Origin: a bacterium
GTDB lineage: Bacteria; Armatimonadota; Fimbriimonadia; Fimbriimonadales; Fimbriimonadaceae
Assembly: GCA_027483535.1 (NCBI GenBank)
Contig: JAIXUN010000002.1
Span: 1,116,001-1,180,000, forward strand
Direction: 5' to 3'
DNA: 64,000 nucleotides
Shown: positions 1 through 9,594 of the stretch, piece by piece
Layout: each line of letters starts with the position of its first letter
Position numbering within the stretch: the first letter of the stretch is position 1
Position numbers and translations under genes: made by a program
The notes under the pieces: model-generated
Databases searched by the model: none
Told to the model about the DNA's origin: nothing
What the model saw: the letters and a program-made list of their open reading frames with translations, nothing else

Positions 1-869
1 TCTTTGAGCAGCGGAATCCTGAGGCTATCGTCAAGGGCTCCAACTGTCGTTGCCGAGGTGTTTAACTGTTGAATGTTTTGTAGGTCCTTGTTTAACTGCG
101 AGCACCCCTCATAGATCCATTTGCGCACCCGCTCTAGGACGATGCCTGCCCTTGAAGCTAAGGTCGGTTCATCAGCAGTGTAGTAAAGGGGATTGATTCG
201 AAGTTCATTTCCCAACCTTGGTTCCGCAATCGGAAGGGTCCTTGGTGGAGGCCCCATGTTCGGACCCAGGCGAATCTCTTTCGTGATGGCAAACGCAATC
301 TTCTCGTCGTCTTCGGGTCTCCGGCGATCTAAGTTGACATCGACGGTCATTTGCTCTGCACCACGAATTGGCGGTTGAACGGTGATGACCATGCACTTTC
401 TCTGGCTAAAGTGCCCCGATTGTGCCTTCATGGCATCCAATTCAAATTTGTCGGCTCCTGCCCACTCTAATAGTCGACGACACAATTCTGGTGCCAACGG
501 ATCTGGTTGATTGAGAGTTCCTTGCTTGCCCGCGTTGAGCAGTTGTTGCAGGCATTCAAGCCTCACTATCCCAAGAGACTCCAGAAGTCGCTTGGTTAAT
601 ACGAAGGTGAGTTCTTTATCTTCGACGACCAGATTCCCAGGGTTGACGAACGTTTGCGGCTGCGCCGATTCAAGCGGAGTTTTGGGCTGCTTGAGGATCT
701 CCAATGGTTCCGAATCGAAAGGCTTGGGCTCATTTCGACCGCTCGATAGGAGCACCACGGGCTTCGCAGACTTTAGGTTCTGTTGGACAAACCCGCTTTG
801 TTGTCCTGGCAATGATGAAGTTTGAACCAGAGCGGTTGCAACAAGAAAAGGCGCTAGAAGAGAGTTCAT
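1..869 (-). CDS. Secreted hypothetical protein, C-terminus cut by window edge
   Basis: An open frame runs from an ATG at 869 to the left edge with no stop, giving about 289 residues of a protein whose end lies outside the window. The first residues (MNSLLAPFLVATALVQTSS) form a signal-peptide-like stretch, so the product is probably exported. The rest is hydrophilic with no motif I recognise. An ATAAGGA ribosome-binding stretch sits just before the ATG. The plus-strand frames here are antisense to it. The function is unknown; a Gln/Pro-rich region (about residues 20-80) precedes a more ordinary mixed domain. Confidence 0.7.
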   Translation of the reverse strand, partial: MNSLLAPFLVATALVQTSSLPGQQSGFVQQNLKSAKPVVLLSSGRNEPKPFDSEPLEILKQPKTPLESAQPQTFVNPGNLVVEDKELTFVLTKRLLESLGIVRLECLQQLLNAGKQGTLNQPDPLAPELCRRLLEWAGADKFELDAMKAQSGHFSQRKCMVITVQPPIRGAEQMTVDVNLDRRRPEDDEKIAFAITKEIRLGPNMGPPPRTLPIAEPRLGNELRINPLYYTADEPTLASRAGIVLERVRKWIYEGCSQLNKDLQNIQQLNTSATTVGALDDSLRIPLLK

Positions 870-932
870 TCCTTATCCCCAAATCACCAGGTGTTGGTGT
901 AGCGATTGGACGAATGGTAACAAAAATAGTAA

Positions 933-2030
933 CTATCGAGAATCTCTTTTTGCGAGAGTAATTATTTTTGACTGTGGTGCAGGAAGTGCAAACTTATCGA
1001 TCTCATCCATCGACACCCATCGGAAAGCCGTTTCTGACAGTTGAGGGGCCTTTTCAGGGAGATCGACGAGAGAAGCGCTCACCGTTATTCGGTGATAAGT
1101 CACCGCGTGGGTGAACGATCCAAGCGAAACGGGCCAGAGATCGTCTTTGTAATCGACAAGTCCCGGTGGCGCGCCTTCCGGACCGACCCGCAAGAACTGC
1201 CACATCCCCTCCCACCAGCGACCCTTTTCCTCCGGCGACCCACTTCGATAGGTCTCCGAACCGATCTGCTCGATCGCGTAAAGCGGGATCCCGTTCTCCC
1301 AGCGACGAACCACCCAATACTCGTGCTGGAGCTTCACCGTCTGCGTTTTCGGTTTAGGAGTGGGGAACCGAGTTTGCTCCCCGCGAGCATGGGCGACGCA
1401 TTTGGAAACCAGCGGGCAACGATCGCAGTCGGCGCGATCCGGCTTGCAGACCGTCGCCCCTAGCTCCATTAGCGCCTGATTCCAATCGCCCGGACGTTGG
1501 GCAGGAACCAACTTTTCGGCCCACTTCCAAGCGGCGGCGGTAAGTTCCTTGGCGGGTGAGGAGTCTGCGGTGAGGCGCGAGTAGACCCGCTCCACGTTTC
1601 CGTCGACGAGCGGTTCGCTGAGGTTCAGCGCAATGGAAGAGATCGCGCCCGCCGTGTAGCGACCCACTCCCGGCACGTCTCTCCACCCTGCGGCATCGCT
1701 CGGGATTCCATTTTCGGCAACCTGTTTGGCTCCGGCGTGGAGGAGTTTTGCCCGGCGATAGTAGCCAAGGCCCTGCCAAAGCGCGAGCACCTGCTGTTCA
1801 TCGGCAGTTGCCAAAGCTTGAGCGGTGGGGAACGCCGCGAGCCATCGCTCGAAGTAGGGAATGACAGTCGCCACCTGCGTCTGTTGGAGCATGATCTCGC
1901 TCACCCAAATGGCGTACGGGTCCTTGGTTTTGCGCCAAGGAAGGTCGCGCTTGTGCGAGTCGAACCAAGCGAGCAGAAGCCGATGGTAATCGGCCCGGAC
2001 CTCGCTTCTTTCTAGCGCGGGATTGCTCAC
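933..2030 (-). CDS. mutY: A/G-specific adenine glycosylase MutY
   Basis: This base-excision-repair enzyme removes adenine mispaired with 8-oxoguanine. Visible are the catalytic Glu in SEIMLQQTQV (about residue 45), the helix-hairpin-helix DVPGVGRYTAG, the Asp of VDGNVERV, and a C-X6-C-X2-C-X5-C cluster (CKPDRADCDRCPLVSKC) that holds the [4Fe-4S] centre. A NUDIX-like C-terminal domain that reads 8-oxoG follows. The 365-residue length is normal. The frame is open up to 2120, but that would overlap the end of carB by 74 bases. The GTG at 2030 lies 16 bases beyond the carB stop and starts just before the conserved domain, so I prefer it; no strong Shine-Dalgarno decides the matter. The gene is probably cotranscribed with carB. 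Confidence 0.93.
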   Translation of the reverse strand: MSNPALERSEVRADYHRLLLAWFDSHKRDLPWRKTKDPYAIWVSEIMLQQTQVATVIPYFERWLAAFPTAQALATADEQQVLALWQGLGYYRRAKLLHAGAKQVAENGIPSDAAGWRDVPGVGRYTAGAISSIALNLSEPLVDGNVERVYSRLTADSSPAKELTAAAWKWAEKLVPAQRPGDWNQALMELGATVCKPDRADCDRCPLVSKCVAHARGEQTRFPTPKPKTQTVKLQHEYWVVRRWENGIPLYAIEQIGSETYRSGSPEEKGRWWEGMWQFLRVGPEGAPPGLVDYKDDLWPVSLGSFTHAVTYHRITVSASLVDLPEKAPQLSETAFRWVSMDEIDKFALPAPQSKIITLAKRDSR

Positions 2031-2046
2031 GGTGATGATGTCGGGG

Positions 2047-3726
<1,680 letters not shown>

Positions 3727-3780
3727 TCTGAAAATGGAGTCTACCGGGTGAGCAAAGGCGATTCAGATCGCGGAGTGAAA

Positions 3781-3811
3781 AAGCCCCCTGGACTTTGTAT
3801 TCAGGGGGCTT
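3781..3811 (-). terminator. Intrinsic terminator in the carB leader
   Basis: A perfect 10-bp stem (AAGCCCCCTG / CAGGGGGCTT) with an 11-base loop is followed on the minus strand by CTTTTTC. It lies 54 bases before the carB ATG, with no coding gene between it and the structured element upstream. It is therefore either an attenuator of carB or the end of a separate small RNA. Confidence 0.8.
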
Positions 3812-3941
3812 GGGAGTCGGCGAATTACTCGCTTCCGTTTCGCTTAGGCTTTGCCACGTTAGCGCTTCATCGGCACTCCTGGGCCAAACCGCTTCAATAA
3901 GCAAGGTGTAGCTTCGAGCTCATGATTGCAAAACGACTCCC
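3812..3941 (-). promoter_or_regulatory. Structured RNA leader upstream of carB (candidate riboswitch or small RNA)
   Basis: On the minus strand a closing stem GGGAGTCG (3941-3934) pairs with CGACTCCC (3819-3812), enclosing about 114 bases. Inside are a 5-bp stem GCGAA/TTCGC (3843-3839 with 3824-3820) stacked next to the closing stem, a TTGGC/GCCGA hairpin, a GGC-AAA-GCC hairpin and an AGCT-CGA-AGCT hairpin. The 3' arm of the closing stem touches the terminator at 3811. Aptamer-like domain, terminator, then gene is the layout of a transcription-attenuating riboswitch. I could not match it to a known class. A weak -35/-10 pair (TTGAAC at 3972-3967, AATAAT-like sequence near 3949-3942) lies so close that the true start site is unclear. 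Confidence 0.5.
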
Positions 3942-4135
3942 TTAATAATTGCTGGCCTGTCTTCCTGTTCAAGACACCTGAATCGGGATTTTATCGCTCG
4001 TTTTTGGCCCGAATCCCTTAACAATCACCCTTGGTTGACTCTTTCTGCTAAAAACACGGTTTTTTTTCACCCAAAACCCGTCTTCTTTTCGTATCTTTGA
4101 TGCAATTCCGGGATTGCCGGATGTTTTGGACGATC

Positions 4136-5083
4136 ATGTTACGACGCGCGTTTACCCTCATTGAACTACTTGTTGTGATCGCGATCATCGCGATTCTGGC
4201 GGCGATCCTCTTCCCCGTGTTTGCTCAGGCGAAGGATGCAGCCAAGAAGACCCAATCGATCTCCAACCTGAAAAATCTTGGAACGGCGACTCAGATCTAC
4301 CTGGCGGATACCGATGACGTGTACCCGCTGGCTCACGTGCTGGGCGATCCCGTGGGTGGTTACCACTGGAACCGATTCATCCCGGTTCCTGCTCAACAAG
4401 TTCCGGTCACCGACCCAGCGTGGCGCGTGGCGGGCGTCCAATCGTTTTGGTACAACTCGATCCAGCCTTACGTCAAGAACCTCCAAATCATGACTTGCCC
4501 GTCTGGATCAGAGCTCCGCACGACGGGCGCCTACTTCGGTTCTGCAGGTCAGCCTGCCGGTCTAGCTCCGATCACCTACACGATCAACGGCCTGCTTAAC
4601 GAGTACAGCGGCACCGCTATGGAGAGCCCGTCGACGGTTCCGGTTTACTGGCACGGTCACGGTCGACGATCGATCTACGGTGCAGGCTACGCCAGCCCCT
4701 GGTTGGTCTGTAACAACAACGCGGGCGGTTGCCGATACCAGGGAACCCGAGCAGGCTGTTCTGCGGCGACGAACGGTGCAACCGCGGGTTACACCACCAA
4801 CACCAGCCGCCGAGGAATCGGTGTGTTCGCCAACGGAACGGTAATGTCCTTTGCCGATACCTCCACCAAGTTCCGACGCATCGGCGTGGGCCCTCGAAAC
4901 GTGGCTCAGCGAACCGACGCTCGAACGGACCCATTCGCTCGCTACGTCGACAACTTCGCGGCGGGTCGATACTGGGATAGCCAAAGCTGCTACCCGTACT
5001 TGTTCCGACCGGACATCAACGTGCAGAACATCATCGAGGTCCCGACCTACTTTGACGGAGGCGTAGATGCACCTGGCTTGTAA
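4136..5083 (+). CDS. Type II-like pseudopilin (DUF1559/H-X9-DG style prepilin)
   Basis: The product has a prepilin N-terminus: a short basic leader (MLRRA) and then [20 protein letters not shown] with Glu at position 5 of the mature protein. This is followed by [36 protein letters not shown], a signature seen in very many Armatimonadota and Planctomycetota proteins. The roughly 315-residue length fits the DUF1559-like family. These proteins are thought to be processed by prepilin peptidase and exported by the type II system, whose operon lies at 14-25.7 kb. Upstream in-frame starts exist at 4097 (TTG), 4100 and 4121. I chose the ATG at 4136 because it leaves the usual short basic leader. The ligand or role is unknown. 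Confidence 0.8.
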   Translation: MLRRAFTLIELLVVIAIIAILAAILFPVFAQAKDAAKKTQSISNLKNLGTATQIYLADTDDVYPLAHVLGDPVGGYHWNRFIPVPAQQVPVTDPAWRVAGVQSFWYNSIQPYVKNLQIMTCPSGSELRTTGAYFGSAGQPAGLAPITYTINGLLNEYSGTAMESPSTVPVYWHGHGRRSIYGAGYASPWLVCNNNAGGCRYQGTRAGCSAATNGATAGYTTNTSRRGIGVFANGTVMSFADTSTKFRRIGVGPRNVAQRTDARTDPFARYVDNFAAGRYWDSQSCYPYLFRPDINVQNIIEVPTYFDGGVDAPGL

Positions 5084-5264
5084 GGAACTCGTTTCCAAAG
5101 GTCGATTCGTCGTATTGGCGCTTGCCGTTCTGGCAGGTGGAATCGTGGCGGGCTGCTCGGGTGGCGGTGACGACGGGAAGGTTCAAATGAACACTCCGGC
5201 ACCGACTCCTCAAGATGCTCCGGCGGGTGCAAAGGCTCCCGGCGACTCTCGCGACACGAACTAA
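5067..5264 (+). CDS. Small lipoprotein
   Basis: This 65-residue protein has a basic start, a hydrophobic stretch ([16 protein letters not shown]) and a lipobox ending IVAG-C, then a Gly/Asp/Pro/Ala-rich tail with no fold I can name. It is probably an outer-membrane or periplasm-facing lipoprotein of about 36 mature residues. Its ATG lies inside the last codons of the pseudopilin gene (17-base overlap) and a strong terminator follows, so the two form one operon. A tiny lipoprotein coupled to a pseudopilin suggests an anchoring or assembly role, but that is inference. Confidence 0.7.
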   Translation: MHLACKELVSKGRFVVLALAVLAGGIVAGCSGGGDDGKVQMNTPAPTPQDAPAGAKAPGDSRDTN

Positions 5265-5280
5265 CCGCGCACAAACAAGA

Positions 5281-5309
5281 ACGCCCCGACTCGGCAAGGG
5301 TCGGGGCGT
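5281..5309 (+). terminator. Intrinsic terminator after pseudopilin-lipoprotein operon
   Basis: A perfect 10-bp stem ACGCCCCGAC / GTCGGGGCGT with a 9-base loop is followed by TTTTCTTT on the plus strand. It ends the 4136-5264 operon. Confidence 0.9.
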
Positions 5310-5330
5310 TTTTCTTTGTAAGGGTCCCGT

Positions 5331-5678
5331 CTACCGAACGAAGTGGACTTCTACAATCCGTCCGCCCTGAAACAGGAACAAGGCATCCAGAACGGGCTTG
5401 GATTGCGCAATTTCTCGGGCTTTCTCGAAGGTGCTCTTCTGAATCTCTCCCCCAAGGCCGGCCAGCATTCCCATATAGGTCGTGGCGTCGTCTGGAGAAG
5501 GGAAGCATGCCAAGCCGTTCACCGATTGACCGTCTGGCAGAGTTGCGTTATTGGCGGCGTATTTGCCTTCGCCAACGGAGATGAGATAGATCGTCTCCGG
5601 GAACATCCCAAAGGACCCGAGAAGGTCTTCCTCGAGGGAGGTTATCAGCGGGTTATCGATTAACTCTGGGCCTGCCAT
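5331..5678 (-). CDS. Hypothetical protein downstream of carA
   Basis: This is a 115-residue, probably cytoplasmic protein with no signal peptide or membrane segment. It starts 28 bases after the end of carA and reads the same way, so it is likely cotranscribed. The sequence alternates short strands (TIYLISVGEGKYAANNATL, ALFLFQGGRIVEVHFVR) with helices (EEDLLGSFGMF, DDATTYMGMLAGLGG), suggesting a small alpha/beta fold. I do not recognise the family. A GAGTCGGAATGGC context precedes the ATG at 5678. Confidence 0.6.
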   Translation of the reverse strand: MAGPELIDNPLITSLEEDLLGSFGMFPETIYLISVGEGKYAANNATLPDGQSVNGLACFPSPDDATTYMGMLAGLGGEIQKSTFEKAREIAQSKPVLDALFLFQGGRIVEVHFVR

Positions 5679-5705
5679 TCCGACTCCTTTGTGCGGGAAG
5701 CGCGC

Positions 5706-6803
5706 TTACTTGCTAATGGATTCTACAAACCGAGTGAAGTAGGGCCGGCTATCCCAAGGGCCGGGGGCTGCTTCGGGGTGGTACTGAATACTATAGGCGT
5801 CGGCATCGGGAATAGCAATTCCTTCCACGGTGCCATCGTTCACGTTTATTTGAGTGACCTTGGCGGCGGTGCCGTTCAAAGATTCTGGATCGACCGCATA
5901 GCCGTGGTTTTGCGAAGTGATGGTGACCTTCCCGGTCTCGAGGTCCTTCACCGCGTGGTTGCTTCCGCGGTGCCCATATTTAAGCTTGAACGTCTCTCCG
6001 CCAACCGCATGACAGAGAAGCTGATTGCCGAGACAGATGCCAAAGATGGGTCGACGACCAATGAGACCCTTCACCGTCTCGATCACCGGACCAAGACGTC
6101 GCGGATCGCCCGGGCCCGGGCTGAGCAAAATGCCGTCCGGCTTCCAACTCATGATCTCGTCTACGGTTGCCGTTGCGGGCACAACGATAGGGCGACATCC
6201 CGCTTTCCAGAACCTTCGCAGAATGTTGAACTTCAGACCACAGTCCAGAACCACCAAACGAGGTCGGCCGGTCGGGTCTGGTTCGGAAACTGACTCTTTA
6301 CCGCTTGGACCCCACTTGTAAGCCGTCGATGTGGTGACAGAGAAAACAAAATCGGATTCGCCGTAGCCGGGGTGAGAATCCAGCGCGAGTTGACCTTGCT
6401 CCACGCTGTCGCAGATCGCTCCCATGGTGACTCCCGCCGAACGAATTCGCTTGGTGAGCATTCGGGTATCAAGGCCCTGGATGCCGACGATGTTGCGTTC
6501 GTTGAGGAGTTTGTCGACCGACTTGGTGCTTCGCCAGTTGCTCGGCTCATCGCAGGCTTCTTTGACGATCAGGCCGGATGCTTGAATGCGGTCCGACTCG
6601 AAGTCGTCCTCATTAATCCCGTAATTGCCAATGAGCGGGTAGGTGAGGGTCACAATTTGACCCGAATAGGAAGGGTCTGTGAGGATCTCTTGGTAGCCCG
6701 TCATCCCCGTGTTGAAGACGACTTCTCCTACCGAAACGCCGGATGCTCCCAGCGCGGTGCCTTCGATTACTTGTCCATCGCCGAGAACCAGATAGCGTTT
6801 CAA
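5706..6803 (-). CDS. carA: Carbamoyl-phosphate synthase small subunit
   Basis: CarA is the glutamine amidotransferase subunit that hydrolyses glutamine and passes ammonia to CarB for arginine and pyrimidine synthesis. The N-terminal domain shows LGDGQVIEGTALGASG and EVVFNTGMTGYQEILTDPSYSGQIVTLTYPLIGNYG. The class I amidotransferase domain has the catalytic Cys in FGICLGNQLL, the YGHRGSNHAV motif and His/Glu in QYHPEAAPG. The 365-residue length is typical. It lies about 2 kb from the truncated carB and in a separate unit, with the pseudopilin operon between them on the other strand. Confidence 0.97.
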   Translation of the reverse strand: MKRYLVLGDGQVIEGTALGASGVSVGEVVFNTGMTGYQEILTDPSYSGQIVTLTYPLIGNYGINEDDFESDRIQASGLIVKEACDEPSNWRSTKSVDKLLNERNIVGIQGLDTRMLTKRIRSAGVTMGAICDSVEQGQLALDSHPGYGESDFVFSVTTSTAYKWGPSGKESVSEPDPTGRPRLVVLDCGLKFNILRRFWKAGCRPIVVPATATVDEIMSWKPDGILLSPGPGDPRRLGPVIETVKGLIGRRPIFGICLGNQLLCHAVGGETFKLKYGHRGSNHAVKDLETGKVTITSQNHGYAVDPESLNGTAAKVTQINVNDGTVEGIAIPDADAYSIQYHPEAAPGPWDSRPYFTRFVESISK

Positions 6804-6842
6804 TTCAAATGAAAAGGATACCGCTAGAAGAGGTTGGCCTGG

Positions 6843-9527
6843 CTAATCTTTTCCGTTCCATGTGAGCGACTTTGCCACTGATGAGACCACGGGGTCTTGA
6901 TCACGGGCAAGTTCTAGGACCCGCGATCGATAAGCTTCTGGAACACGACCCCTGATGGCGTGCATTGCGGTGATTTTTGCGGCGGGGTCGGTGAGGTTTA
7001 GCCCAGTGGCGGCGAACCGTAGCGCCTCCGGATTCCCAATGGCGCTCAGCAGTTCAATTCCGGTGGTGGCCTCTTGCAGGGAGTTGCTTGAGATCATCCG
7101 TTTCCCAATCTCGATTCCTTTTGCTGGAGCGACCGAGAAGTATCGGCAAGCGATTCGGCGGGTGAGTAGATCGGGCGATTTCAGGAGCGCCTCAAAAGTC
7201 GCCAACGTACCTGTGTCGGTTTGTCTTTGAAGACCTGAGAGAAGGGCTCTTGCCGCCCAGCGGCTCACTGAAACATTCGGCTGGATGGCGAGCGGAGCGA
7301 TGCTTTCGCTGGTCGCGGGCTTTGCAAGGGCGGCCACGGATCGCAAGACGAGCGGGATGTCCAAGTCGTTTGCCTGAAGCTCCGCGAGCGCCTTTGAGAG
7401 CGGTTCCGATTCCTGCTGAGTGACGCTCATGGCGAGCACCCATGCACGCTTGGCTTCTGCGTTGGTAGATTCCGGCAAAGGAGGAAGAGACCCCTGCGTT
7501 TGTCGAACGACGAGCGCAATCACGAGGGCGTCGTCGAGGGTCAGCCGAGTAAGTCGATCAGCATTCCAATACGCGAGGGTGCCTTTGCCGACCGCGATGA
7601 GTCCCCGAGTCGCCCGGGCCGACTGAGCCGAGAAGGGGTCGAGAGCCGTTTCCCAAAGTTCCTCGGTGGAACCTGCCAACGGTGCGGCTTCGGCTGCACC
7701 CGTTTCTGAGGAGCCATCGCCCGTGACCGCCGTGACCGACCCATCCGATGTGCGGACTTCCAAGGCTTCCGAGACTCCCGATCCAAACAGATTCGGCCCG
7801 CCGGGAAGGTGCCAAAGAGTTAAGCCGGGCAGGAATCCGAACGAACTCTCGGGAAAGGGGAAGGTGAGGAGGTTCGAACCCTTGGGATCGAAGAGGATTT
7901 CGGTTGCCGTAGCCGATACCGTCTTGACCACGCTCGGCGAACCAATGTATCGGTCGTCTCCGGCGCGATCAAAGAGGACGGCGTTGCTGGATTCGCCCGC
8001 ACTTACAATCGAGTTACCATCCGGTGCCAGGTACAAATCCGACCCCGCGAGGTCGTGCAGGTAGGCAGATGCTTCCTCGTTCGCGGTGACCAGCGAGTTA
8101 TCCCCGGCCTGATAGGTGTCGTCGCCGCTCTCGTCAAAGATCGAGGCCGCGCCCCCAAACTCGGCGAAAGAGAGAGAGCGGTCGCCCGACTCGTACTTGT
8201 CATCCCCGGCGAGATCCGTAACTAGGCCAATCCCTCCGGCGAAGGGTGCGCCCACCTGACTGACTCCGGAAGAGAATCCGATGGAATCGCTCCGCGTTCT
8301 GCCGCTGGATCCTTTCAAGGACTGCGAAGAACTCCCGAAGTAAGAGTCGTCGCCGCCAGAATTCACAACCCATCCGATGCCCTGGGCAAGTCCCACGCCC
8401 AGACCCCGGAAGGCGCAGCGCATACGATCACTCTCTTTTCCGGCGGAGACAAGACCGATTCCGGCGAGCCCGGTTCCCAAGGTAAGGGCTCGACCCTCGA
8501 TGGAGGTTGCTCGTTCAAATTTTAGAATTCCAACCCCAGCAAGACCGCAGCCGAACGAAACCGACCCGGCTCGAAGGACGTTCTGCGTGCCGTCGAATCG
8601 AGCGATTCCAACGCCCAAAATTCCGGCTCCGATCGTGGCGTCTCCCGCCTCGGCGCGAGTGCCGTTGCCAAAATCGATGAGCACGCCTGCATAACCGATT
8701 CCGGCCCCGTATCGACCCGTGTACCGGTTCGAACCTCCGAAATCGACGCAGAGATGAACGTCCCTTTCGGCGTGAACATCTTCACCCGTGCCGCCTATTC
8801 CCACCTTGATTCCGCCCGAGAGCAGAGTCGTGGGCTTGATCTTTGCCCCGCTTCGCGCCACTTTGCGCAAGATCGGCACTTCGACCTCCACCTTGCCCGC
8901 GAGCGCCACGGCGGCAGACCGAATCTTAGCTAGATCAACTCGGGAGAGCAGGGAAAAGACGCGAGACGCGGAGGAAGGGGCTCGGGTGACAAACTCCACC
9001 TTGAAAGAGGCTTTCCCTAGGCCCAGCATCGGCAACGATTCAATGAGCTCGCGACGCTCTTCTGGGCTTAGTTTGGTGAGCGCCTGCTTGATCTGAGAAT
9101 TGGTCGTGGCGATAGCCTGCACCAGCCGCGAAATCGACCGCGAGGCGTCGGCAGGGATGTCTTTTGGGAAGACCAAATCGGGCGACACGATCCTCTCGGG
9201 CTCGGCGTAGGTTTCGCCAAAGCCTGAGTCGAGCGCCGCCTTAAGGGTTTCGACCAGTCCTAATTCGGCGGTTCGATGAAGTCCAATGAGATTTTCCAGC
9301 GAGTCGAGCGGGCGATCCAGAAGCTTATCGGCAAGGGGGAGCGGGTTGGCAAAGAATCCGGTTCGTTTTGCCACGTTCGCCGTGACATCGGTGAGCCCGG
9401 CGACGCGCAGAGTTCGTTCCCAGCCGGCCCTTTCATCTGGCCGGAGTTGGGCTGGGGATAGGCCGGAAAGCATTAGCAGGCTGACGGACAGCCACGCCGA
9501 ACTCATCGAAAATTTTTGCCTCTTCAT
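6843..9527 (-). CDS. Large secreted beta-solenoid-like repeat protein
   Basis: The ATG at 9527 gives MKRQKF, a hydrophobic stretch (LSVSLLMLSGL) and SPAQ, a good signal peptide. After an alpha-helical N-terminal region (residues 30-240), a Gly-rich repeat section runs from about 245 to 530. It has four or five units of 24-26 residues starting GLAGVGI(L)KF-like, followed by units of about 27 residues carrying AGDDxYxxGD (GDD near 395, 444, 471, GSD near 498, GDD near 526). The C-terminal third is helical and resembles HEAT repeats. The periodicity points to a right-handed solenoid with Asp-rich, possibly calcium-binding turns. The gene sits alone between carA and the ApgM-like gene. Substrate and role are unknown; surface display or secretion is inferred. 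Confidence 0.75.
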   Translation of the reverse strand: MKRQKFSMSSAWLSVSLLMLSGLSPAQLRPDERAGWERTLRVAGLTDVTANVAKRTGFFANPLPLADKLLDRPLDSLENLIGLHRTAELGLVETLKAALDSGFGETYAEPERIVSPDLVFPKDIPADASRSISRLVQAIATTNSQIKQALTKLSPEERRELIESLPMLGLGKASFKVEFVTRAPSSASRVFSLLSRVDLAKIRSAAVALAGKVEVEVPILRKVARSGAKIKPTTLLSGGIKVGIGGTGEDVHAERDVHLCVDFGGSNRYTGRYGAGIGYAGVLIDFGNGTRAEAGDATIGAGILGVGIARFDGTQNVLRAGSVSFGCGLAGVGILKFERATSIEGRALTLGTGLAGIGLVSAGKESDRMRCAFRGLGVGLAQGIGWVVNSGGDDSYFGSSSQSLKGSSGRTRSDSIGFSSGVSQVGAPFAGGIGLVTDLAGDDKYESGDRSLSFAEFGGAASIFDESGDDTYQAGDNSLVTANEEASAYLHDLAGSDLYLAPDGNSIVSAGESSNAVLFDRAGDDRYIGSPSVVKTVSATATEILFDPKGSNLLTFPFPESSFGFLPGLTLWHLPGGPNLFGSGVSEALEVRTSDGSVTAVTGDGSSETGAAEAAPLAGSTEELWETALDPFSAQSARATRGLIAVGKGTLAYWNADRLTRLTLDDALVIALVVRQTQGSLPPLPESTNAEAKRAWVLAMSVTQQESEPLSKALAELQANDLDIPLVLRSVAALAKPATSESIAPLAIQPNVSVSRWAARALLSGLQRQTDTGTLATFEALLKSPDLLTRRIACRYFSVAPAKGIEIGKRMISSNSLQEATTGIELLSAIGNPEALRFAATGLNLTDPAAKITAMHAIRGRVPEAYRSRVLELARDQDPVVSSVAKSLTWNGKD

Positions 9528-9594
9528 CCCATCCATCCTTGGCCATCACCCCATCCCGGGCCATTACCGCCGCGCCGCGCGCAGCAAGATGAAT

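Noticed and set aside
3812-3941. Match of the carB leader to a known riboswitch (c-di-GMP-I because of GGCAAAGCC, or a PyrR-binding loop because of CCAGGAG)
   Set aside because: Only short stretches agree; the order of stems and the other conserved boxes of those classes are missing.
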